The notes under the pieces are model-generated. The model saw nothing but the letters and a program-made list of their open reading frames with translations, made no database searches and was not told the origin of the DNA. From an uncultured Algibacter sp. (GTDB lineage Bacteria; Bacteroidota; Bacteroidia; Flavobacteriales; Flavobacteriaceae): 64,000 nucleotides of DNA. Below are positions 44,033 through 52,526 of this stretch, in pieces. The position numbers were made by a program, and so were the translations under genes. How positions within the stretch are numbered: the stretch's first letter is position 1; every line of letters starts with the position of its first letter. The DNA lies in the NCBI RefSeq assembly GCF_947495675.1, contig NZ_CANLZX010000002.1, positions 1-64,000 of the forward strand, in the 5' to 3' direction.

Positions 44033-44070
44033 TACTTAGAATTACGTATTTTTATTACATTTGTACTTAT
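44033..44070 (+). promoter_or_regulatory. Promoter of the NarL-family regulator with heptamers
   Basis: -7 box TACATTTG at 44056-44063, TACTTAG at 44033-44039, TACGTAT at 44043-44049, and TACTTAT at 44064-44070 overlapping the start codon. The transcription start would fall at or next to the ATG (44069), so the mRNA may be leaderless. Suggests autoregulation. Confidence 0.5.
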
Positions 44071-44734
44071 GGATATAATTAACGTTGTACTTGCCGATGA
44101 TCATGTTTTAGTACGAGATGGTATTAAAGCACTTTTAGAAGATCAATCTGGAATTGTAGTTATTGATGAAGCATCTAACGGGAAAGAGGCTTTAGAGGTT
44201 GTAGCAAAAAATAAACCACATGTATTAATTATTGATATACGCATGCCAGAAATGAATGGTATTGATGCCGTTAGAGAGATTAATAGAATGTATACCGATG
44301 TACGAACTTTAGTGCTTTCTATGCACGACTCAGAAGAATATGTGGTTCAGGCTATTCAAGCAGGTGCAGATGGTTACTTGTTAAAAGGAGCTAGTAAAGA
44401 AGAATTTTTAAAAGCTGTAAATAAAGTAGCTTCTGGCGGTAAGTATTTTACAGGAGATGTTACAGCTATCATTATGAATAATTTTGTTAATGGTAATACC
44501 AATACAGTAGTTAATCAAAAAGTAGAAGTTAAAGAAGACCCATTTAAACTCACCAAAAGAGAAAAGCAAATTTTAACTTTAGTATTACAATTAAAAAATA
44601 ATAAAGATATAGCAGACGAGCTTCAAATTAGCAAGCGTACTGCAGAGGTACATCGTTTTAATCTTATGAAAAAGCTTGAGGTAAAAAACTTAATGGAACT
44701 AAGTAATAAGGCAAAAGAGTTTGGGTTAGTGTAA
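44069..44734 (+). CDS. NarL/FixJ-family response regulator
   Basis: 221 residues. Receiver domain with DDH (about 9-11), phospho-acceptor in IIDIRMPEMNG (about residue 54), and LKGAS switch Lys. C-terminal LuxR-type helix-turn-helix: LTKREKQILTLVLQLKNNKDIADEL in two parts (LTKREKQIL; NNKDIADELQISKRTAEVHR). Pairs with the NarX-like kinase. Its own promoter carries TACGTA/TACTTA heptamers like those of nirB and the nitrate transporter, so it is the likely binder. Confidence 0.93.
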   Translation: MDIINVVLADDHVLVRDGIKALLEDQSGIVVIDEASNGKEALEVVAKNKPHVLIIDIRMPEMNGIDAVREINRMYTDVRTLVLSMHDSEEYVVQAIQAGADGYLLKGASKEEFLKAVNKVASGGKYFTGDVTAIIMNNFVNGNTNTVVNQKVEVKEDPFKLTKREKQILTLVLQLKNNKDIADELQISKRTAEVHRFNLMKKLEVKNLMELSNKAKEFGLV

Positions 44735-44751
44735 CATAAATTCTTTTCATT

Positions 44752-44976
44752 TTGCTAAAATCTTTAAAAGAGAATTTTATTAATTTATTAGAAGAATATC
44801 CTTTTTATACAGGAATAGTAATTTTACTTTTAACTATTTTGTTGTTGTTATATAAGATTAGAAAGAATCAATCAATAGATTTTGATAATAGAAACGTTGC
44901 CTCATGGGATGCCTATTTTAACTCATGGGCAATAATAATTGTACTATTTATCTTTGCTCCTTTTTTATTATTATAG
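44752..44976 (+). CDS. Small two-segment membrane protein
   Basis: 74 residues from a TTG start at 44752; no ATG is available. Hydrophobic segments at about 16-35 and 54-74, linked by a short polar loop with NVASWDAYFNSW. It lies 17 bp after the regulator gene on the same strand, so it may be co-transcribed. The coherent topology argues for a real gene, but the non-ATG start keeps confidence moderate. Function unknown. Confidence 0.55.
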   Translation: MLKSLKENFINLLEEYPFYTGIVILLLTILLLLYKIRKNQSIDFDNRNVASWDAYFNSWAIIIVLFIFAPFLLL

Positions 44977-45086
44977 TGTTGCTGTTACTTTCTTATATTC
45001 ATAAAATTCTATTGATTTAAATACTCAATTTACCAAATCCTCAAAATCCATATTCTCAAATTATCAACTTCATATTTTTTTATAAT

Positions 45087-45150
45087 TACGTACCTGTTTT
45101 AAATTAAAATTAAGTATTAATACGTAGATTTGTACGTATAAAAGTACTTA
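45087..45150 (+). promoter_or_regulatory. Nitrate transporter promoter with NarL-like heptamers
   Basis: -7 box TAGATTTG at 45125-45132. TACGTA at 45087-45092, 45121-45126 and 45133-45138, TAAGTA at 45111-45116, TACTTA at 45145-45150. The densest cluster of this motif in the window, flanking the -7 box on both sides. Leader about 17 nt. Confidence 0.5.
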
Positions 45151-45153
45151 ATT

Positions 45154-46581
45154 ATGAATTCTACAGCACAAGCTAAGTCAACAACATTACAATTATTCAA
45201 TCTTAAAAATGTATCAATTCGAACATTTTGGATTACAGCTATATCCTTTTTCTTATGTTTTTTTGCATGGTTTGGTATAGTGCCTTTTATGCCAGATGTA
45301 GTAAGAGATTTAGGACTAACCCCAGATCAAAAATGGAACTCTATAATATTAGCGGTTACAGGAACAGTTTTCGCGCGTTTGTTAATAGGTAAATTGTGTG
45401 ATAAATACGGGCCTCGTTTATGTTATACCTGGTTACTAATGCTAGGAGCAATTCCTGTAATTTTATGCGGATTAGTACAAACTCCAACACAATTTTTAGT
45501 TTGTAGATTATTTATTGGGTTTATAGGCGCATCTTTCGTAATCACTCAAGTACATACTTCGTTAATGTTTGCGCCAAATATTGTTGGTACTGCTAATGCA
45601 ACTTCTGCTGGTTGGGGAAACCTTGGTGGTGGTGCTAACCGATTAGGAATGCCCTTAATTGCTGCTGCCGTAGTTGGTTTTGGAGTAGCAGAAGGAGAAG
45701 CTTGGAGATACTCTATGGTAATTGCTGGTATAGTATGTTTCCTTATGGGAATTGTGTATTTCTTTTTTACACAAGATACACCACAAGGAAATTTTAAAGA
45801 ATTAAAAGCATCTGGTATTAAAATAGAGAAAAAGAAAGACCAGGTTGGGTTTGCTACTGTATTAAAAGATTATAGAACATGGATTTTGTTTTTAGTTTAT
45901 GCAGCATGTTTCGGAATTGAACTAACGGTTTATGGAACCATGGATGATTACTTACAAAACACTTTTCAAATAGAAAGAGCAACTGCCGGAAATATTGTAC
46001 TGTCCTTTGCATTAATGAATATTTTTGCAAGAACATTAGGTGGTTTTTTTGGTGATAAATTTGGTAAACTTAAAGGTTTAAGAGGTCGTGTATTATTCTT
46101 ATCTGGAATTTTAACTGTACAGGGCGTTATGTTAATGACCTTTTCTACAACTACAAGTATTGCCGTAGGTATTTTGTTTTTAATATTGTTTAGTTTATCC
46201 GTTCAAATGGCAGAAGGAGCTACTTTTTCTGTTGTGCCTTTTATTAATAAAAAGGCTATCGGGTCTGTTTCAGGAATAGTGGGTGCAGGTGGAAATGTGG
46301 GAGCGTTTTTAGCAGCCATGTTATTAAAATCTCAATCTGCTGTTGCAGAGAAAGCAGCTATTTTAGCAAGCAATGGCTTAGATGAAGCTTCTGTTACTGC
46401 AGCGCAATCTGCAGCGTCTGCTTCAGCAGTATCTAATGGTTATTTTATTATAAGTATTGTTGTTCTTATCACCGCAATTGTTTCATTAGCTATTCGCTTT
46501 TCAACTGATGATGAAGAAATTGCAAAAAAAGATTCTAATATTAACCTTAATGATTTAGTGCCTATTAAAGTAAGAAGTTAA
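45154..46581 (+). CDS. narK: Nitrate/nitrite transporter, MFS (NarK/NasA type)
   Basis: 475 residues with about 12 membrane segments. NarK hallmarks are present: GLTPDQKWNSIILAV, an A-RLLIGKLCDKYGPR loop in TM2-3, nitrate signature NLGGGANRLGMPL (TM5) and GAGGNVGAFL (TM11), both glycine-rich. Imports nitrate for the reductase that follows. The 186-bp gap to the reductase gene has no palindrome of the regulon type. Confidence 0.95.
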   Translation: MNSTAQAKSTTLQLFNLKNVSIRTFWITAISFFLCFFAWFGIVPFMPDVVRDLGLTPDQKWNSIILAVTGTVFARLLIGKLCDKYGPRLCYTWLLMLGAIPVILCGLVQTPTQFLVCRLFIGFIGASFVITQVHTSLMFAPNIVGTANATSAGWGNLGGGANRLGMPLIAAAVVGFGVAEGEAWRYSMVIAGIVCFLMGIVYFFFTQDTPQGNFKELKASGIKIEKKKDQVGFATVLKDYRTWILFLVYAACFGIELTVYGTMDDYLQNTFQIERATAGNIVLSFALMNIFARTLGGFFGDKFGKLKGLRGRVLFLSGILTVQGVMLMTFSTTTSIAVGILFLILFSLSVQMAEGATFSVVPFINKKAIGSVSGIVGAGGNVGAFLAAMLLKSQSAVAEKAAILASNGLDEASVTAAQSAASASAVSNGYFIISIVVLITAIVSLAIRFSTDDEEIAKKDSNINLNDLVPIKVRS

Positions 46582-46767
46582 TTCAATTATTGGTAATCAA
46601 GATTTGAAAATAATTATTAAGATTGATAAATATAATTGGTTAAATAATATATTCATTTTTATTAATTTAAAAATATATTACAACCTTTTTAAAGTATTCA
46701 GAATAATGAGTTTAGTATTTGTTTACTAAAATTTAAATGTATTATTTAGTGTAAAATGTAAGTCCCT

Positions 46768-49700
46768 ATGATTAAAAAAGAAGTAAAAACAACTTGTTCA
46801 TATTGTGGTGTTGGCTGTGGTATTATTGTAAAAAAAGATAGCAATAATAAAGTATTAGTTGAAGGTGATAAAGATCACCCAGTAAATAAAGGCATGTTGT
46901 GCTCTAAAGGCATGAATTTACATTATGTTGCAAATGATATTTCTGATAGAATTTTATACCCAGAAATGCGCTGGAGTCGTTCTCATCCAAGAGAGCGTGT
47001 AAGTTGGGACGATGCTTTAGATAGGGCAGCGAGCGTTTTTAAATCAATTATAAAAAAACACGGTCCAGATAGTGTTGCTTTCTACGTTTCTGGGCAAAGC
47101 TTAACCGAAGAATATTACATTGCTAATAAACTAACCAAAGGTTTTATTGGTACTAATAATATCGATACAAACTCACGTTTATGTATGAGTTCTGCTGTAG
47201 TAGGTTATAAAAAAACATTTGGTGAAGATAGTGTACCTGTTTCTTATGAGGATATTGAACTGGCAGATACATTTTTAATTACAGGAGCAAATCCAGCTTG
47301 GTGTCATCCTATATTATTTAGACGTATTGAAAAACGTAAAGAGGAAAACCCCAATGTAAAAATTATTGTAATTGACCCTAGAAAAACAGATACTGCTAAT
47401 TTTGCAGATTTGCATTTACAACTAATTCCTGGTACAGATGTTATTTTAAATAACGCCATAGCAAGATGTTTGTATAAGAGAGGATTAATTGACGAAGATT
47501 TTATAAAAAATCATACCGAAGGATTTGGTGCTTATAAAGATCTTATTTTTAAAACATCATTAAAGCAAGCTTCAAAACTATGTGGTGTTGATGAAAAAGA
47601 TATAAGGAAAGCTGCAGATATTATTGGACTTTCAAAAGGTTTTATTAGTATGTGGACTATGGGGCTTAATCAAAGTGTTATAGGAACTGATAAAAACGTA
47701 TCGTTATTAAATTTATCATTAATTACAGGACAAGTAGGAAAACCAGGCTCTGGTCCATTTTCTTTAACAGGGCAACCAAATGCCATGGGTGGACGAGAAG
47801 TAGGAGGTATGGCAAACCTACTGGCAGTTCACAAGGATTTAATGAATGAAGAACACCGCAGGGAAGTTGCTCAGTTTTGGGGAGTCGATAAAATAAATCC
47901 AAAACCAGGATTAACAGCCACCGAAATGTTTGATGCTCTTGAAAGTGGAAAGTTAAAAGCAGTTTGGATTGCATGTACAAACCCATTAGTAAGTTTACCA
48001 AATTTAAATCGTGTTGAAAAAGCCATGAAAAACGCTAAGTTTGTTGTGGTTCAAGATATATCGCACAAATCTGATACGGTTGCTTTTGCAGATTTAGTAT
48101 TGCCTGCTGCTGGTTGGTTAGAGAAGGAGGGAACAATGACTAATTCTGAAAGAAGAATATCATATCTACCTAAAGAAATTCAAGCTCCAGGTGAAGCTAG
48201 ACCTGATGTTGAAATTTTTTGTGACTTTGCACAACGAATGGGTTTTAGAGGTTTTAATTTTAACAATGCAAGCGAAATCTATGATGAGTATGCATCAATG
48301 ACAAAAGGAACAAATATCGATGTGTCCTTTTTAAATTACGATAGATTAAAAAACGAAGGTACTTTTCAATGGCCGGTTCCAGAACACAGACATCAAGGCA
48401 CTCCGCGTTTATTTGAAGATAAAAAGTTTTATACACCATCGCAAAAAGCACAATTTAATTTACCGAGTAGTATTGTAAATACATCGGTTCTTCCAAATAA
48501 TGAGTTTCCTTTAATTTTAACCACAGGTAGAGTTAGAGACCAATGGCATACTATGACAAAAACAGGAAAGGTATCGCGTTTAAAAACACATTACCCAACG
48601 CCTGTTTTGGAAATTAATCCTGTAGATGCATTTTTGTATAAAATTAAAAATGGAGACATTACTCAAATTAATGGAGAAAATGGAGAAGTAAGAGTACGTG
48701 CAAAAGTTACAGATACTATAAAAAAAGGGGTGGTGTTTTTACCAATGCATTGGGGCAAGCAATTGCAAAGTAATTTAAACAGAGCAAATAATTTAACAAA
48801 CACACATTTAGACCCTGTTTCCAAAGAACCAGATTTTAAATTCACACGTGTTTCGGTTTCAAAATATAAAAAAGAAATAGAGAAAATTATTGTTGTTGGT
48901 GCTGGTGCCGCAGCTTTTAGATTTATACAAAATTATAGAGAAAATAATGAATTTGATGAAATTCATGTATTTTCAAAAGAACCTAATTTATTTTATAACA
49001 GAGTCTTATTACCAGAGTATGTTACCGAAGAATTATCTTGGGAACAACTATTAAAAATAAAAGAAAAGGAGTTAAATAAGCTTAATATTTATTTACACCC
49101 TGAAACATATATTACCAAAATTAATAAAGATGATAAGGTTGTAATTGATAATAAAGGTGAAACCCATAGCTATATTAAATTAATATTAGCTACAGGAAGT
49201 AGAGCATTTGTGCCAAAGGATGTTCAAATCGATTTGCCAGGGCGATTTACTATGCGTAATAAAACGGATGCAGATAGATTTAAAACTTACTTAGATGCTA
49301 CAGGATTGCCTACAGAAGAGCAACACGTTGTTATTGTAGGTGGCGGACTTTTAGGTCTGGAACTTGCAGCAGCAATGAAACATAAAAATGCGAAAATAAC
49401 CATTGTTCAGCGTGGTTCGCGTTTAATGGAAAGACAATTAGATAAAGTATCAAGTAAATTATTGGCTTTGGATGTTCAAGAACGTGGTATTCAAATTTAT
49501 TTTGATAATGAAGTAAGTACGGTATTTGATGATGAAGATACAGGTGAACTAAATATCACTTTAAAAAGTGGAAAATTTATTACAGCAAACGCCATAGTTT
49601 ATGCTATAGGTACAATTCCTAATATTGAAATGGCTAGAGCTAACGGGTTAGAATGTGGGCGAGGAGTTAAAGTAAACCAGCATTTACAATCTTCTAATCC

Positions 49701-50289
49701 AGATATTTTTGCCATAGGAGAAATAGCAGAATATAATAATCAGTTATTCGGAATTACATCGGCTGCAGAAGAGCAAGCCAATATTTTAGCCAATTTTATT
49801 GCTGGAGATATTAGTTGCTCTTACAATGGTTCTGTATTGATGAATATTTTAAAATTTAATGATTTAAGCCTTTGTAGTATTGGAGATATCAATGTACCTG
49901 ATAATGATGATAGTTATGAGGAAATTATCTTTACAGACATAAAAAAGAGGTATTATAAAAAGTGTATTGTAAAAGACGATTTATTGGTTGGAGCGGTTTT
50001 AATGGGCGATAAAAACGAGTTTGCCGAATTTAAAACAATGATAGAGAGTAAGATAGAAATGGCCGATAAACGAGATAAATTACTTCGTGGCTCTTCAAAT
50101 GATGTTCCTGTATTAGGTAAATTAGTATGTTCTTGTAGCCAAGTAGGAACTGGTAATATAGAAGAGGCCATATCAAGCGGCTGTACAGATTTTACAGAAT
50201 TGTGTAATAAAACAGGTGCCGGTTTAGGCTGTGGAAGTTGTAAAACTGAAGTTAGAGAAATTCTTCAAAACTCAAAAGTATTAGCATAA
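46768..50289 (+). CDS. Assimilatory nitrate reductase fused to FAD reductase and BFD domain
   Basis: 1173 residues. Residues 1-690 are a molybdopterin nitrate reductase of Nas/Nap type: CSYCGVGCG...LCSKG holds a [4Fe-4S] cluster and SRLCMSS provides the Mo Cys. From about 705 to 1105 a NirB-like FAD/NAD(P)H oxidoreductase domain follows (IIVVGAGAAAFRF; VVIVGGGLLGLELA). The end is a BFD-like [2Fe-2S] domain (CSCSQVGTG...GLGCGSC). The fusion brings electron input and nitrate reduction into a single chain. It is much longer than NasA/NasC. The next gene starts inside its stop codon. Confidence 0.93.
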   Translation: MIKKEVKTTCSYCGVGCGIIVKKDSNNKVLVEGDKDHPVNKGMLCSKGMNLHYVANDISDRILYPEMRWSRSHPRERVSWDDALDRAASVFKSIIKKHGPDSVAFYVSGQSLTEEYYIANKLTKGFIGTNNIDTNSRLCMSSAVVGYKKTFGEDSVPVSYEDIELADTFLITGANPAWCHPILFRRIEKRKEENPNVKIIVIDPRKTDTANFADLHLQLIPGTDVILNNAIARCLYKRGLIDEDFIKNHTEGFGAYKDLIFKTSLKQASKLCGVDEKDIRKAADIIGLSKGFISMWTMGLNQSVIGTDKNVSLLNLSLITGQVGKPGSGPFSLTGQPNAMGGREVGGMANLLAVHKDLMNEEHRREVAQFWGVDKINPKPGLTATEMFDALESGKLKAVWIACTNPLVSLPNLNRVEKAMKNAKFVVVQDISHKSDTVAFADLVLPAAGWLEKEGTMTNSERRISYLPKEIQAPGEARPDVEIFCDFAQRMGFRGFNFNNASEIYDEYASMTKGTNIDVSFLNYDRLKNEGTFQWPVPEHRHQGTPRLFEDKKFYTPSQKAQFNLPSSIVNTSVLPNNEFPLILTTGRVRDQWHTMTKTGKVSRLKTHYPTPVLEINPVDAFLYKIKNGDITQINGENGEVRVRAKVTDTIKKGVVFLPMHWGKQLQSNLNRANNLTNTHLDPVSKEPDFKFTRVSVSKYKKEIEKIIVVGAGAAAFRFIQNYRENNEFDEIHVFSKEPNLFYNRVLLPEYVTEELSWEQLLKIKEKELNKLNIYLHPETYITKINKDDKVVIDNKGETHSYIKLILATGSRAFVPKDVQIDLPGRFTMRNKTDADRFKTYLDATGLPTEEQHVVIVGGGLLGLELAAAMKHKNAKITIVQRGSRLMERQLDKVSSKLLALDVQERGIQIYFDNEVSTVFDDEDTGELNITLKSGKFITANAIVYAIGTIPNIEMARANGLECGRGVKVNQHLQSSNPDIFAIGEIAEYNNQLFGITSAAEEQANILANFIAGDISCSYNGSVLMNILKFNDLSLCSIGDINVPDNDDSYEEIIFTDIKKRYYKKCIVKDDLLVGAVLMGDKNEFAEFKTMIESKIEMADKRDKLLRGSSNDVPVLGKLVCSCSQVGTGNIEEAISSGCTDFTELCNKTGAGLGCGSCKTEVREILQNSKVLA

Positions 50290-51716
50290 TGGTAGAGCCT
50301 TATAGATTACGAATTAATGGAGGTGTGTTATCGCCAGCAGAATTAAAATATATTTGTGAAGCTGCAGAAGCTTTAGGACTAGACACCATTTCTTTTGGTT
50401 CTCGACAAGATATAATTTTTCCTGAAACTATTGATGAAAGTAAATTTAAGCAATTTGATAAAATCCAGTTTGTAAAACCAAAACGCGATGGCATAGAAAA
50501 CATTGTTTCTTCTTATGTTTCTGCCGAGATATTACAAAGTACATCATGGTTAACTAGCGATCGTTATTTGTATGTCTTAGAGCAATTTAAGCATAACCCA
50601 AAGCTTCGAATTAATGTTATAGATCCAAAACAACGATTGGTTCCTTTATTTACTGGAAATGTGAATTTTATAGCTTCTGATCATGAAGATTATTGGTATT
50701 TGTATTTAAGGCTTCCAGGTTGGGAAAAAACACTCATGTACCCTGCATTAATTTATAGTTGGGATATGGAGAAAATAGAATTCGCTATTGAAAGTATTTT
50801 AATAGAAGAGCCAGAAACTATTGAAACCGTTTTCGATTTGGTAAACGATGCAGTTGATACAAATAACAGAACTGTTGATAAGCCATTGGAAGTGCCTTTT
50901 TATCCTTTCCCTTATTATGAAGGTATGAATCGTATAGGTACAGATCGCTATTGGTTAGGTTTGTATTGGAGAAATAACAGGTACGATATTCCTTTTTTAA
51001 AAGCTATGTGTGAGTTATGTTCTGATAATAAAATAGGTAAAATTTCAATTACTCCCTGGAAATCATTTATTGTTAAAGGAATTCCATTACAATCAAAATT
51101 AAATTGGGAGAAATTTTTAGGAAAATACGGTATTAATGTGCGCCACTCTATGCTAGAAATGAATTGGCATTTACCCGTTAACGATAAAGATGCGTTAAGT
51201 TTAAAAAAATACTTAGTTACAAATTTTGATCAAAATGACATCAGTACTTATGGTTTAACTTTCGGTATTACTAGTTATGATAGTGACACATATAATTTCA
51301 CTTCCATTGTAATCGAAAAAAACAGACAACCAGAAGCAATAGGTGGTTTTAAAATAAGAGATACATATAACTTATTATATGCTAAAAATTTCGACCCAAA
51401 TACCCGAAAATACATTATGCATGTTCAAGATGTTGATAAGGTAGAATTACCGGGGTTATTAATGGAATTAAGTCAATTATATTTTGAGCAGTTAGGAACA
51501 GATAAAGAAGAAGATGTTCAGTCAATTATAAAAGAAACTAAAGAAGAGGAAGTATATCAATGTTCAGAATGCAAGACTATGTATAGTGAAGTTTATGGAG
51601 ATATAACACAAAATATTGAGCCAAAAACATCTTTTGAAAGCTTACCAGAAACTTATGAGTGTTCGCTTTGTGAAGCACCTAAAAGTAGTTTTGAAAAGAA
51701 GGTTTTATTGAAGTAA
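50289..51716 (+). CDS. Sulfite/nitrite-reductase-like half-domain protein with C-terminal rubredoxin
   Basis: 475 residues. Residues 1-420 resemble the ferredoxin-like half domains of NirA/CysI (LRINGGVLSPAELKYI; DRYWLGLYWRNNRYDIPFL), but the C-x5-C/C-x3-C sirohaem/Fe-S ligands are not present, so it cannot be an ordinary nitrite reductase. The C-terminus is a rubredoxin with two C-x2-C knuckles (YQCSECKTMY; YECSLCEAP). Start overlaps the nitrate reductase stop by 1 nt (TAATG). Best guess is an electron carrier or scaffold for the nitrate reductase. Confidence 0.75.
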   Translation: MVEPYRLRINGGVLSPAELKYICEAAEALGLDTISFGSRQDIIFPETIDESKFKQFDKIQFVKPKRDGIENIVSSYVSAEILQSTSWLTSDRYLYVLEQFKHNPKLRINVIDPKQRLVPLFTGNVNFIASDHEDYWYLYLRLPGWEKTLMYPALIYSWDMEKIEFAIESILIEEPETIETVFDLVNDAVDTNNRTVDKPLEVPFYPFPYYEGMNRIGTDRYWLGLYWRNNRYDIPFLKAMCELCSDNKIGKISITPWKSFIVKGIPLQSKLNWEKFLGKYGINVRHSMLEMNWHLPVNDKDALSLKKYLVTNFDQNDISTYGLTFGITSYDSDTYNFTSIVIEKNRQPEAIGGFKIRDTYNLLYAKNFDPNTRKYIMHVQDVDKVELPGLLMELSQLYFEQLGTDKEEDVQSIIKETKEEEVYQCSECKTMYSEVYGDITQNIEPKTSFESLPETYECSLCEAPKSSFEKKVLLK

Positions 51717-51744
51717 TTTAGCTCTAAATAATAAAATTTAAATT

Positions 51745-52404
51745 CTATTCAAACAGTTCCAGAACTTTAATGCTGTTTCTGGTTGAATGAATTTTACCCT
51801 CATCGTGTAATTGTTTTACCAGTCTTGTAATAACAACTCTAGAGGTATTTAAATCATTGGCAATTTCTTGATGCGTTATTTCAAGGTCAATATCATGATT
51901 AATTTTAACTTTATCTGTAAAGTATTTTAATAGCCTTTCATTCATTTTTAAAAAAGCTAAACTGTCAATAGATTCAACCATTTCTATCAATCTAAAATGA
52001 TAGCTATCAATAATAAAATGACGCCAAGATTGGTACTTTTCTAACCATTCATCTATATTATCTACAGGTAAAAAAACGGCTTCAATATCTTTATCTACAA
52101 TACCTTTAAAAATACTTTTTTTCTTATTTATGCAGTTTACAAACGAAATAGCACAGGTATCGCCACGCTCTAAAAAGTAAAGGACTAATTCTTCACCTTT
52201 TTTTTCTTTTCGGATAATTTTCACAACACCATCTAGTATTAAAGGAATATGTGTCATGTCATCACCAATATCAACTAAAAGTTCTCCACTTTTAATTTTA
52301 TCAAAATGGCCAACTTTAATTATTTCATTGATTAATTCATCCTCAAAAATATCAGAGTAATAATCATTTAATTTTTCTCTTAAAATAATTTCTTGTTTAT
52401 TCAC
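51745..52404 (-). CDS. Crp/Fnr-family regulator of the sulfur module (A)
   Basis: About 219 residues from a GTG at 52404. The open frame runs to a TTG at 52452, but the predicted transcription start (about 52424) lies downstream of that TTG. cNMP-like domain (about 20-115) and C-terminal winged helix with NDLNTSRVVITRLVKQL as recognition region: Arg is kept but the Glu of CRP/FNR is Val. No FNR iron-sulfur cysteines, but GDTCAISFVNC gives a C-x6-C pair shared with the paralogue at 55994. Its own promoter carries TGAC-N4-GTCA, so autoregulation is likely. Confidence 0.85.
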   Translation of the reverse strand: MNKQEIILREKLNDYYSDIFEDELINEIIKVGHFDKIKSGELLVDIGDDMTHIPLILDGVVKIIRKEKKGEELVLYFLERGDTCAISFVNCINKKKSIFKGIVDKDIEAVFLPVDNIDEWLEKYQSWRHFIIDSYHFRLIEMVESIDSLAFLKMNERLLKYFTDKVKINHDIDLEITHQEIANDLNTSRVVITRLVKQLHDEGKIHSTRNSIKVLELFE

Positions 52405-52428
52405 TTTATTGATAGCTAGATTATTAAG

Positions 52429-52471
52429 TAAAGATAACCAAGAAGAATACAAAACCCCATGACATTTGTCA
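52429..52471 (-). promoter_or_regulatory. TGAC-N4-GTCA promoter of Crp regulator A
   Basis: Palindrome TGAC-ATTT-GTCA at 52460-52471 and -7 box TATCTTTA (52429-52436), centres 33 bp apart. The same palindrome is the core of a hairpin at 52452-52479. Confidence 0.65.
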
Positions 52472-52479
52472 TGAGGTTT
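52452..52479 (-). terminator. Hairpin after the porin gene, overlapping the operator
   Basis: Arms 52452-52464 and 52467-52479 pair over 13 positions with one mismatch. On the minus strand TTTTG follows. It may end the rhodanese-porin transcript while its core serves as operator for the next gene. Confidence 0.6.
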
Positions 52480-52526
52480 AGTTAAAAATCAAAATATTAA
52501 ATAAAAAAATAAAACCAATTATTAAA

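Noticed and set aside
46624..46635. TGATAAATATAA upstream of the nitrate reductase as a regulon site
   Set aside because: One half-site is broken and no -7 box is present at the required spacing.
50289..51716. Functional assimilatory nitrite reductase (NirA)
   Set aside because: The Cys motifs for sirohaem and the [4Fe-4S] cluster are missing and nirBD already supplies this step.
52405..52452. TTG-initiated longer form of Crp regulator A
   Set aside because: It starts upstream of the predicted transcription start and adds residues absent from its paralogue.
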